From the NCBI GenBank assembly GCA_030429705.1, contig JAUIES010000001.1, forward strand, positions 1,302,001 through 1,366,000: a DNA stretch of 64,000 bases, written 5' to 3'. Below are positions 56,293-64,000 of this stretch, one piece after another. Each line of letters starts with the position of its first letter. Position 1 is the first letter of the stretch. The notes beneath the pieces were generated by a model. It saw only the letters and a program-made list of their open reading frames with translations, ran no database searches and was not told where the DNA came from. Position numbers and translations under genes: made by a program. Source of the stretch: Phycisphaerae bacterium (GTDB lineage Bacteria > Planctomycetota > Phycisphaerae > Phycisphaerales > UBA1924).

Positions 56293-57168
56293 TCAGCGCT
56301 CGTCCTGTGCGTCAGAGTCTGGGCGTGGTCCGTCCGGCCAGATCGGGCGACCCTTGTGCGACCGGGCCCAGTCATTGGTGGTGCGGCGTACCTCGCTCAT
56401 GAATCCGACAGCCGCCAGTCGGCTCGTCACCAGCCGCGCGTCGAGTTGCCCATCGCGGATCCCGATGGAGACAAGCCGAGTGCCGTGCCGTTCAGCCAGA
56501 GCGCGGGCGGTCGAAATGACGGTGTCGGCGACTTCATTCAGCAGGTTTGGGTCGTCGGCTCGCATGGAAACGGTGTTCGTTGAGACTGGCGATGCCCCTT
56601 CGCGAGGCGTGCGATCGAGGATGTATCGCGTGGCATCGGGCAGGTCGTGAAACGGGCAGCCAGGACCGACCATCAGCGCCCGATCTGATGGCACACCCGC
56701 GCCGGTGGCTGCATCGATATCGCGTTGCTTGTCACCGACCATCCAACTGCGTTCGAGGTCGAGCCCGTGCTCGAGGGCGGCTGCCCGCACCATGCCCGGT
56801 CCGGGCTTGCGCCAGGGGTGGTCGATGGCAAATCGCGGGTCGAGCCCATCAGGATGGGTGGGGGCGGAATAGAAGCACTCGATGAGCCGCTTGCCCTCGA
56901 TTGTCAACAGTTCGTCGAGTTTGGCATTGGTCGCGTCGATATCGCGGAGCGTGCCGCCTCTGTGGGCCACGCCGCTCTGGTTGGTAATGACGATGACCGC
57001 ATAGCCGGCTGCTTTCAGTTCGCGGCACGATTCAAGCGAGCCGGGTAAGAGCCACATGAAGTCGGGTTTGAGCAGGTCGCCGGGGCGTGTGCCGACCCAG
57101 GCTGCATCGGGAAGGTCAGCGTTGACATTGATCGTGTCGTCGCGGTCAAGAAAGACGGCTGGTCGCAT
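56293..57168 (-). CDS. gmhB: D-glycero-D-manno-heptose bisphosphate 7-phosphatase-like HAD protein
   Basis: 291 residues. HAD phosphatase with nucleophile motif FLDRDDTIN (Asp8, Asp10), VITNQSGV, KPGPGMVRAA and VGDKQRDIDAA; the GmhB zinc-loop cysteines are not obvious (ECFYSAPTHPDG has one Cys). It would remove the 7-phosphate in ADP-heptose synthesis. Residues from about 200 to the end are an extra domain (VSMRADDPNLLNEVADTVIS onward), resembling nothing I recognise. ATG 57168 gives the standard N-terminus; the frame is open further upstream. Confidence 0.8.
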   Translation of the reverse strand: MRPAVFLDRDDTINVNADLPDAAWVGTRPGDLLKPDFMWLLPGSLESCRELKAAGYAVIVITNQSGVAHRGGTLRDIDATNAKLDELLTIEGKRLIECFYSAPTHPDGLDPRFAIDHPWRKPGPGMVRAAALEHGLDLERSWMVGDKQRDIDAATGAGVPSDRALMVGPGCPFHDLPDATRYILDRTPREGASPVSTNTVSMRADDPNLLNEVADTVISTARALAERHGTRLVSIGIRDGQLDARLVTSRLAAVGFMSEVRRTTNDWARSHKGRPIWPDGPRPDSDAQDER

Positions 57169-57208
57169 GACGGGAGGGTAGGAGACAAAGTTAACGCGAC
57201 ATGTTTTG

Positions 57209-58975
57209 TTAGAGCTGCACCAACGGCATATCCGTCCGGCTTTCCTGCTCGACCATCGGGGTCGCCACATCGATGACGAAGACACCGAGTGCATCGCTCG
57301 TGTCGGCCATCTGTGTGCGCACGCTGGCAGCGTTATACAGCACGCTCCGCGGGAGCGCGACCGAACTCGTGGCCGAGGGCACCTGCCCGGGGCCTTCATC
57401 GACGATCAACTCGTCGTAACCAGCGCGCGGCTGGTTGAGTCGCTCACCGTCAAGCAGCGCGAGCGCATCAAGCGCGATCTGGGCTTCGGCCTTGGCGCTA
57501 CCGACCACGGGGATCGCCTGTTCGAAGGACTGGAGCATGCCTTTGACATTTTCGAAAGTGCCTGCCTTCTCGGTCCAGGTGGCTGCTGGCAACACGATGT
57601 CGGCCTGCTCGAAAAGGTTGTTCTCCAAGGTGTCGATCAGCACGAGGAATGGCTTGGTCAGGGCGGCGGCGACATCGCCGGTGGCCCATTCGCTCGGGTA
57701 GTTGCCGGTGACAATCGTCGCGCCGATCGCACCACTCTTGACCTGCCCGACCCAGTCGTTGAAGTCGGTGACCGGGCCGAACGATTCGAGGACGCGTCTA
57801 ATACCGCGCGCGTTGGGCGCTTTTTCTGCGTACATCGTGAAGGCTTTGGGGTCAGCGGGATCGATGCCGGGGGGGAAGGACTTGTCTTGCCCATCAACGG
57901 GCACCGGCCCGACGGCGAGGACCGCGTCTCGGTCGATCCGCTTGGCGAGTGTCGCGAGCATGAACGCGTCTTCACACGAGAGCATCGGGCTGACCACCAG
58001 GCCGAGCCGCTTGCCCGCTTCGGTGCTATTGGTTTTCAGTCCATCGAGCGCCTGTTCGAGCGTGCGCTGCCAGCCGCTGATCGCGAGCGAGCCGTGCTGC
58101 TGACGGTGTGGTTCGGTCAGGCGGTTTTCAGCGTGGACAAACTTCCACCCATACCGCACTTCATCGGTGATCCACCATTTGTTGACCGCGAGGTTGGTGC
58201 GCGGTTTGACGCGGTAGATCTTGCCTTGGTTGTGTTCGATTGAGATATTGTCGCCCGAAGCCGTGATGCCGTCGATCGACGGTGTTTTCTTGAGGAACCA
58301 GACGCGCTGGGTGAACAGGAAGTCCTTGTCGAGGAGAGCGCCGACCGGGCAAAGGTCGATGACATTGCCCGAAAGTTCGTTGTCGATCCCCTCACCAGGG
58401 AAGACATCGATCTGGCTCTGGTTGCCGCGGCCGTCGATCATGAGTTCGCCCGTGCCGGGCACCTCGCGTGCGAAGCGCACACACCGCGTACACATGATGC
58501 AGCGGTCCGAATAGATGTAGACATTCGGCCCGAGGTTTTTCTTGGGCTGTTTGACCTTTTGTTCTTCGAATCGGCTTGCGCTACGGCCGTACTTGTAACT
58601 GAAGTCCTGCAGCGTGCATTCACCCGCTTGATCGCAAACCGGGCAGTCGAGTGGGTGATTGATGAGCAGGTATTCCATCACCGCCTTTTGATTGGCGACG
58701 GACTTGGGGCTGTCCGCGTGAATGACCATGCCATCCGATGCGTCCGTTGAGCAGGTCGGCAGCAACTTGCCACCCATCATCGGTTCGAGCTTGTTGTCGT
58801 TGCGCGGGTTTGGCGCCCAGATCTCAGCGAGGCAGATGCGACACTGGGCCGGGATCGAGAGCCCTTCGTGGTAGCAATACTGCGGGATCTCGACCGCTTC
58901 GCGGTTGGCGATCTCGAGGATCTTCTCCCCAGGTGTGAACTCGCAGGATTTCCCGTTGATGATGATGGTCGGCAT
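57209..58975 (-). CDS. nuoG: NADH-quinone oxidoreductase subunit G
   Basis: 588 residues. Complex I Fe-S subunit of the peripheral arm. A plant-type 2Fe-2S domain (1-80: YCYHEGLSIPAQCRIC, LPTCST), the His-Cys3 site HPLDCPVCDQAGEC, the 4Fe-4S cysteines CIMCTRC with the later LCPVGAL, and a molybdopterin-like domain without cofactor residues (about 230-560) follow in the usual order. Shorter than E. coli NuoG (about 900). No other nuo gene is present within 18 kb on either side that can be seen. ATG 58975 gives the normal N-terminus MPTIIINGK. Confidence 0.88.
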   Translation of the reverse strand: MPTIIINGKSCEFTPGEKILEIANREAVEIPQYCYHEGLSIPAQCRICLAEIWAPNPRNDNKLEPMMGGKLLPTCSTDASDGMVIHADSPKSVANQKAVMEYLLINHPLDCPVCDQAGECTLQDFSYKYGRSASRFEEQKVKQPKKNLGPNVYIYSDRCIMCTRCVRFAREVPGTGELMIDGRGNQSQIDVFPGEGIDNELSGNVIDLCPVGALLDKDFLFTQRVWFLKKTPSIDGITASGDNISIEHNQGKIYRVKPRTNLAVNKWWITDEVRYGWKFVHAENRLTEPHRQQHGSLAISGWQRTLEQALDGLKTNSTEAGKRLGLVVSPMLSCEDAFMLATLAKRIDRDAVLAVGPVPVDGQDKSFPPGIDPADPKAFTMYAEKAPNARGIRRVLESFGPVTDFNDWVGQVKSGAIGATIVTGNYPSEWATGDVAAALTKPFLVLIDTLENNLFEQADIVLPAATWTEKAGTFENVKGMLQSFEQAIPVVGSAKAEAQIALDALALLDGERLNQPRAGYDELIVDEGPGQVPSATSSVALPRSVLYNAASVRTQMADTSDALGVFVIDVATPMVEQESRTDMPLVQL

Positions 58976-59188
58976 GACACCTCGGCGTGGGCTGATGGCT
59001 TTAGCGTTGGGGCATGGCACCCCGAGATGGACATGATAGGAGCACGAGCCCGGCGGTCTCGACCGGTGTGCGATAACACCGCCCGCGATTTGGACCGTGT
59101 TGGTCGAATTGTGCTTTCTGGTTGAGTCAAAAACTTGCTTCTCTTGATGAGTGTGTCATACTCAATCCTCGCATTGGAGGAGAGCGTC

Positions 59189-59701
59189 GTGGTCAAGGTA
59201 TCGACACAGTTTGGATGGTTGATGGTTGGTATGTGGTTGCAGTTGGCTACTCCCGCACTCGCAGATGTCACGACATCAACCGTCGTTCCGGTCAAGAGCA
59301 GCTCTGACAACCGTCTGTATACCCCGCTCACGATCTTTGAGCCCATCGCCCCATCAAAGGATGCTTCTGATTTTCAAGAGCAGAACGCGTTCTTGTACTT
59401 CGATCCAGAATCTAAAGCAGGACTGATAACTGCGCTCGATTCGGCCATCTTGGATGGCGAGTCCAGCAACCGCACAGACCACCAAGCTCAAGCGTCAGGT
59501 CTCGAGTCTGCGGCGCGATCGTTCGATTGGACGGCGCTTCATTTGAGTGCAGCGAGCGTCGTGCTCGATTTGTCAGCGTTGATGGATTTGTTGCCTCAGA
59601 AACCGGCGAGGCTTCGCGTTCCGCTCGATCGGACCATCCCGGCAGACAAAGCGTTGGATCACACCCCGATCTCCGCATTCGATGCCCTCGATCTCGGTTA
59701 A
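59189..59701 (+). CDS. Small exported protein of unknown function
   Basis: 170 residues. GTG 59189 follows GGAGGAGAG; the N-terminus (FGWLMVGMWLQLATPALA) is a signal peptide. The mature part has no Cys and no recognised motif, with moderate Asp/Ser/Ala content. Lies 213 bp from the nuoG start (divergent) and 65 bp before hisS. Only a weak candidate by similarity, but the strong ribosome-binding site and signal peptide support it. Confidence 0.55.
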   Translation: MVKVSTQFGWLMVGMWLQLATPALADVTTSTVVPVKSSSDNRLYTPLTIFEPIAPSKDASDFQEQNAFLYFDPESKAGLITALDSAILDGESSNRTDHQAQASGLESAARSFDWTALHLSAASVVLDLSALMDLLPQKPARLRVPLDRTIPADKALDHTPISAFDALDLG

Positions 59702-59766
59702 ATGAGTCGTTGAGGTGAGGTCTCTGAGTCGGCTTCTCACAGAACGCTGCGCTATCCTTGTCATTC

Positions 59767-61287
59767 ATGGCGAAATCCGGCCAAAAATACCAAGGACCGA
59801 AAGGCACCCGGGATCTCTTTCCGGACGATGTCTTGCGCCAACGCTATGTGACAAATGCGTGGCGGAATGTTTCGATTCGTCACGGATTTGAGGAGATTGC
59901 CGGCCCGACTTTTGAGTCGAGCGACCTTTACGCCGTCAAGAGCGGCGAGGGGATCCTCGGCGAGTTGTTTCAAGCGTTCAGTGGTAAAAGCCCGGATGAA
60001 GTGGCAGCGGTCCAGGAAACCGGTCGTGCGCCATATGCGTTGCGTCCTGAGTTCACACCGACATTGGCGCGCATGTATGCAGCCCACGCGCAGCAGCAGC
60101 CGAAACCTTGCAAGTGGTTTACAGCCGGTCCGTACTTTCGAGCCGAAAGGCCGCAGCGCGGACGCCTGCGCGAGTTTCTGCAGTGGAACATCGACATGCT
60201 CGCGGACGACGGCACCGAGCAAGGCCGGGCCGAAGCCGAGGCAGAGGTGTTGGGAACTGCTATCGACCTTTGCCGGTCACTGGGTTTGCAGGGTGACGAC
60301 TACGCCGCCAAAGTCAGCCACCGTGGCGCGGTCGCCGGGTGGTTGACGGAACGCGGGATTGAGGAATCCAAACACGAAGGTGTGATGGGACTCCTCGATG
60401 CTGCGAGCAAACTTCCGGTGGAGACGATTGAGAAGCGGTTGGTCCAACTGGGTATTGATCCCAAGTTTGCCGGGTATATGCAGGCGGGCATGCCGCCGAT
60501 CGTGAAAGTGGGTCCGGAAGGTGCCGAGAAGATCGCGGTGTTCAAGCAGGTGACGCCGCTGTGGAAAACACTGATCGTGCAAGGGCTCATCGGGCAGATT
60601 GAGTTTGATCTGTCTGTGGTGCGCGGGCTTGCGTACTACACCGGGACTGTTTTTGAACTTGTCGCTGAGGGTGAACGGGCGATCTGTGGCGGGGGTCGTT
60701 ACGACTCGCTTGTCGAGTTGTTTGGTGGCCCGGAGACACCCGCTGTCGGGTTTGGAATGGGCGATGTTGTGCTCAGTCTGTTGCTCGAGGAAAAAGGTTT
60801 AATGCCCGAAGGCCCTGTGCTGGCCGACCTCGTCAGCCAGGCACCAGCCTCGATTCGACCTGAAGTATTCTGTGTTTCGGCGGATGATGAGAAGACGGAT
60901 CCACTCGTCGCGCAACTGGTTGCTCGTCTGCGTCGGGGGTTGCACAGTCAGCCGTATCACGAACGCAGCGACACCAGGCCTTGGGACGAAGATCGATTCG
61001 CCGACGATGCTGGCGGCGTTCGACCACTGCACACGCGGCGCAGTTACAAGAGCACACGCAATTTGAAGAAACTACTCGCCGATGCGCAACGGCAACACGC
61101 GCGACTGGTCGCGGTTGTTCACGGCGTTGATCGCGTCGAGTTGCGCGACCTTGACCGTCGCGAGCAGTTGACGCCCGAGGATGTGCCCGGCATGCCGAGT
61201 GATGTCGCCGAGTTCAGCGTGAACCCGAAAAGCCCGGTGTTTATTGGTCGGGCGGCGATGCGTGTGCTCGGGTGTGCTCATGCGTGA
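59767..61287 (+). CDS. hisS: Histidine--tRNA ligase
   Basis: 506 residues, longer than the usual 420-430. Charges tRNA-His. Class II motifs: PKGTRDLFPDD at the start, motif 2 AGPYFRAERPQRGRLREFLQ (residues about 120-139), the HisA-type LAYYTGTVFELVAEG and the motif 3 region GGGRYDSLVELFGG. The anticodon-binding domain carries extra residues after about 385 (SQPYHERSDTRPWDED region). ATG 59767 is used; an in-frame ATG at 59758 is possible. It overlaps the next gene by 8 bases. Confidence 0.95.
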   Translation: MAKSGQKYQGPKGTRDLFPDDVLRQRYVTNAWRNVSIRHGFEEIAGPTFESSDLYAVKSGEGILGELFQAFSGKSPDEVAAVQETGRAPYALRPEFTPTLARMYAAHAQQQPKPCKWFTAGPYFRAERPQRGRLREFLQWNIDMLADDGTEQGRAEAEAEVLGTAIDLCRSLGLQGDDYAAKVSHRGAVAGWLTERGIEESKHEGVMGLLDAASKLPVETIEKRLVQLGIDPKFAGYMQAGMPPIVKVGPEGAEKIAVFKQVTPLWKTLIVQGLIGQIEFDLSVVRGLAYYTGTVFELVAEGERAICGGGRYDSLVELFGGPETPAVGFGMGDVVLSLLLEEKGLMPEGPVLADLVSQAPASIRPEVFCVSADDEKTDPLVAQLVARLRRGLHSQPYHERSDTRPWDEDRFADDAGGVRPLHTRRSYKSTRNLKKLLADAQRQHARLVAVVHGVDRVELRDLDRREQLTPEDVPGMPSDVAEFSVNPKSPVFIGRAAMRVLGCAHA

Positions 61288-63232
61288 GTTGCACGATTCC
61301 AGCCGAATTCGATTCGAGCGGTATCAATCCAAGCGAGCCGACCAATCCGTGGCGGATCGTCTGGCGGGCGATACCAAAGCCCGCGAGAAAGCGCATCGGC
61401 GTCGGCGATCGTTTTTTGGGCTCGCACAGGCATTCTTCAGATTACTCGGCGGCTATCGCTGGATGGTTGCGATGGCGCTGCTCACGCTGAGCGTGTCAAC
61501 CGGGCTCGGGCTCCTTGTGCCGGCTTCGACCAAGATTGCGATCGATTACATCCTCACCGATAAACCCGGACCGATGGGCCTGCCAGAGTGGGTGCCTTAC
61601 CGCGGCGAAACGCCTGATGATCGCGTGGCGCTGCTCTGGCTGGTGGCGGGGGGGCTATTGATCGTCACCGGGCTCGCGGTCAGTATCGGGCTTTGGGGAC
61701 GCTGGCAAACAACGCGCCTGACCAAACGCGTGCAGGTCGCGCTGCGTCGTCGCGTGTTCGAGCACGCGGTTCGCTTGCCCATGCATCGTGTCCATGAACT
61801 CAAGAGCGGCGGGATTGCCAGTCTCTTGCGCGAAGACGCGGGCGGCGCGGGTGAACTGCTCTTCAGCATGATCTATAACCCGTGGCGAGCAATCACCCAA
61901 CTGATCGGTACGCTCGTCGTACTTGCGATTGTTGACTGGCGTCTGCTGATTGGCAGCCTCATGATCGTGCCGATCATCTGGATCACACACCGCACCTGGA
62001 TCGGCCGAATCCGCCCGATGTACCGCGATATCCGTACGACGCGACAGGAAATTGACGGGCAGGCGACCGAATCGTTCGGCGGGATGCGCGTGGTGCGCGG
62101 ATTCAATCGCGGAGCGGCAGAGACCGCACGATTCACACGCGACAACCATTTCATGGCGCGGCAGGAACTCAACACCTGGTGGTGGGCGAGGCTACTTGAA
62201 GTTGTATGGCAGATCATCATCCCCGCCGGTTCGGCTGGGGTGTTGCTCTACGGCGGCTCGCGGGTCGTCGACCCGAATGACACCATGACCATCGGCGATG
62301 TCATGATGTTCAGCGCATATCTGCTGATGCTGCTCGGGCCGCTCGAAGCGCTCGTGGCGAGCGCGACCAATATTCAGAACAGTCTCGCCGGTCTCGACCG
62401 GGCGCTCGACCTGCTCGAAGAACCCCGCGAGTTTGCCGGCGATGAAGCTGGGCCGCTCGACACCAGCCGTGTTGAGGGACGCATCACCTTCGATGGTGTG
62501 TGGTTTGCCTATCCATCGGCTGAAGATGAATCGAAGTATGTCCTCGAGGACATCAACCTGGATGTCGCGCCGGGCGAGATGATCGCGCTCGTTGGGTTGA
62601 GTGGCGCGGGCAAGACCACGCTGTGCAATCTGGTTGCCCGGTTCTATGACCCGACGCGCGGTGCGGTGCAGATTGACGGCCGCGACCTGCGTGAGTTCGA
62701 AGTCGATCACTATCGCTCGCTGCTCGGGATCGTCGAGCAGGATGTGTTCCTGTTCGATGGTTCAGTTGCCAAGAACATTGCCTATGCCAAACGCGGCGCG
62801 ACGATGGACGACATTCGTATTGCGGCGCAGGTTGCCAATGCTGCAGGGTTCATCGACGAGTTGCCTCATGGGTATGACACGCTGATAGGCGAGCGCGGGG
62901 TGCGCCTGTCGGGCGGGCAAAAGCAACGCATCGCGATTGCACGCGCGGTCCTTGCCGATCCCAAGATCCTGATCCTTGATGAAGCGACCAGTAACCTCGA
63001 TTCAGAATCGGAGCGGCTGATTCAGGCAGCACTCGGCGATCTCATGCGCAAACGCACCAGTTTCGTGATTGCTCATCGCCTGAGCACGATTCGCCACGCC
63101 AATAGAATCGTGGTCATTGAAGACGGCCGTATCCGCGAGGTCGGATCTCACGAGCACCTCATGGAGATCGATGGGCGGTATGCCGAGTTAGTGCGCCTCC
63201 AGACCGCGGAGCCCGAGGCTGTGGACGATTAG
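61280..63232 (+). CDS. ABC transporter with fused membrane and ATPase domains, MsbA-like
   Basis: 650 residues. Basic N-terminus, then six membrane helices (about 50-350) and a nucleotide-binding domain (about 390-640): Walker A GLSGAGKTT, Q-loop IVEQDVFLFDG, signature LSGGQKQRIAIARA, Walker B ILILDEATS and H-loop AHRLS. Fits lipid or multidrug exporters such as MsbA. The gene overlaps hisS and probably depends on its transcript. ATG 61280 fits best; an upstream ATG at 61244 lies within hisS. Confidence 0.88.
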   Translation: MRELHDSSRIRFERYQSKRADQSVADRLAGDTKAREKAHRRRRSFFGLAQAFFRLLGGYRWMVAMALLTLSVSTGLGLLVPASTKIAIDYILTDKPGPMGLPEWVPYRGETPDDRVALLWLVAGGLLIVTGLAVSIGLWGRWQTTRLTKRVQVALRRRVFEHAVRLPMHRVHELKSGGIASLLREDAGGAGELLFSMIYNPWRAITQLIGTLVVLAIVDWRLLIGSLMIVPIIWITHRTWIGRIRPMYRDIRTTRQEIDGQATESFGGMRVVRGFNRGAAETARFTRDNHFMARQELNTWWWARLLEVVWQIIIPAGSAGVLLYGGSRVVDPNDTMTIGDVMMFSAYLLMLLGPLEALVASATNIQNSLAGLDRALDLLEEPREFAGDEAGPLDTSRVEGRITFDGVWFAYPSAEDESKYVLEDINLDVAPGEMIALVGLSGAGKTTLCNLVARFYDPTRGAVQIDGRDLREFEVDHYRSLLGIVEQDVFLFDGSVAKNIAYAKRGATMDDIRIAAQVANAAGFIDELPHGYDTLIGERGVRLSGGQKQRIAIARAVLADPKILILDEATSNLDSESERLIQAALGDLMRKRTSFVIAHRLSTIRHANRIVVIEDGRIREVGSHEHLMEIDGRYAELVRLQTAEPEAVDD

Positions 63233-63402
63233 GCGAGTTGTTAAAAATGTGACCAACCCATGGCAGTCACGACCTCCAGCCTGCGCCTTGGGTGTTGGGC
63301 GGGCTTGTTTATCGAACAAGTCTCCGCTCGGCCGCCTCAGCCTTGGGTCACACCCTTGGACCGCCTGTGGCGTCATAGGTCAGCAATCAACCGGAGATTC
63401 AC

Positions 63403-64000
63403 ATGAGTACGCAACGCAAGAATCGAATAGCCATTTCCATGCTCGCACTGTCTGCTTGCGCCGTTTCATCGAACGCCGAGATCGCCATATCATTTGATGA
63501 TCCGCGCTATCACGGATTTGAAGGTAGTTTCGTCGTCGCTTGGGCGTTTACCACGACGCACGACATCGTTGCCACCGAACTGGGGTACTACGACGCAGAT
63601 GGCGACGGCCTCAGCGCCGATCACGCGGTCGGACTGTTTCGGGCCTCTGATGGATCAATGGTGATCTCGACAACCGTCAGCACCGACGACGCACTTGATG
63701 GTCACTTTCGGTACGCCGATAGTCGAGATGTTTTGTTGAATCAGGGTGAAACCTATTTCGTGGCTGGGTTTGATCCGCTCGGGAGCGCCGATCACATTGG
63801 TATTCCTGCTGTCAGCGCACTCTCCTTTGGGCAAGGGATTGTTTTTGAAGGCTGGCAAGATTGGTCTGAATCGGATTTGAGTGTGCCGGGTAATCCGCAG
63901 TTTGGATCGGATTTCTGGGCTTCGACCGACGGGTACATGGTCAATGCCAACTTCCGGTATACCGTGCCAGCACCAGGGTCCGTTGCTTTGCTCATGCTGG
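63403..64000 (+). CDS. Exported PEP-CTERM-type protein, 3' partial
   Basis: 199 residues to the window edge. Signal peptide ends SSNA (about residue 25); the domain SFDDPRYHGFEGSFVVAWAF, then ELGYYDADGDGLSADHAVGL, resembles the DUF4082-like domain of PEP-CTERM proteins. The last residues visible, TVPAPGSVALLML, are the start of the PEP-CTERM tail, so only about 10-15 residues are missing. CCGGAG lies 7 bases before the ATG. The 170 bp before it (63233-63402) contain no gene; a TTGTTTATCGAACAA palindrome is at about 63305-63319. Confidence 0.75.
   Translation, partial: MSTQRKNRIAISMLALSACAVSSNAEIAISFDDPRYHGFEGSFVVAWAFTTTHDIVATELGYYDADGDGLSADHAVGLFRASDGSMVISTTVSTDDALDGHFRYADSRDVLLNQGETYFVAGFDPLGSADHIGIPAVSALSFGQGIVFEGWQDWSESDLSVPGNPQFGSDFWASTDGYMVNANFRYTVPAPGSVALLML

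Noticed and set aside
63305-63319. Terminator after the ABC exporter
   Set aside because: The palindrome TTGTTTATCGAACAA has a short AT-rich stem and no U-run.

Overview
The window is chromosomal DNA of a planctomycete, most likely order Phycisphaerales (class Phycisphaerae). The evidence is a planctomycete-like 16S rRNA gene, a large set of exported proteins ending in a two-loop dockerin-like tail closed by Gly-Cys-Pro (the 'GC-type dockerin' known from Phycisphaerae), PEP-CTERM-type sorting tails (VPAPGS, hydrophobic stretch, Arg cluster), prepilin-like proteins with the H-X9-DG signature, and a HYExAFE-type protein. Base composition is moderately GC rich throughout, so many long antisense reading frames are open by chance. 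I see no phage, insertion sequence, integrase or CRISPR array.

Layout. 0-3.3 kb: tail of a probable mcsB, comF, then a stand-alone 16S rRNA gene with its own promoter, flanking processing stem and terminator; no 23S, 5S or tRNA follows. 3.3-12.2 kb: zinc-ribbon membrane protein, asnS, a prepilin-like protein, two tandem PEP-CTERM paralogues, a CRTAC1/VCBS protein and the first GC-dockerin protein. 12.3-20.1 kb: one plus-strand run with a DUF4190 membrane protein, an MCE-type ABC ATPase and its MCE-domain partner, a HYExAFE-like protein, three small exported or membrane proteins, a RicT/PSP1 protein and an enlarged signal peptidase I. 20.2-26.7 kb, minus strand: HEYGH metalloprotease, dicarboxylate/glutamate symporter, a 21-bp tandem repeat, cysteine desulfurase carrying a palindromic insert, and a coupled group of membrane protein, rnpA, yidD and a TetR regulator. 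26.8-30.1 kb: two ketoacyl synthases, one lacking both catalytic histidines, around a GxxExxY protein.

30.2-45.7 kb is mostly surface biology: six GC-dockerin proteins on the minus strand with different N-terminal domains (uncharacterised repeat protein, five-heme cytochrome, two beta-propellers, LamG-like, beta-helix), interrupted by lpd (E3) and a large tandem amidohydrolase. 46.2-51.3 kb is a tight operon of prepilin-like protein, sensor kinase, sigma-54-type response regulator and another GC-dockerin protein. 51.4-64 kb holds a PEP-CTERM protein, an HTH protein, a RCK potassium channel, tRNA-Ala(GGC), heptose genes waaF and gmhB, a lone nuoG, hisS, an MsbA-like exporter and a PEP-CTERM protein cut by the window edge.

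Taken together the window mixes scattered housekeeping genes with cell-envelope machinery (lipid transport, LPS heptose, signal peptidase) and a family of secreted proteins sharing two C-terminal sorting or attachment tails. The sorting enzyme (exosortase), any cohesin-like receptor and the secretion apparatus are not in the window.
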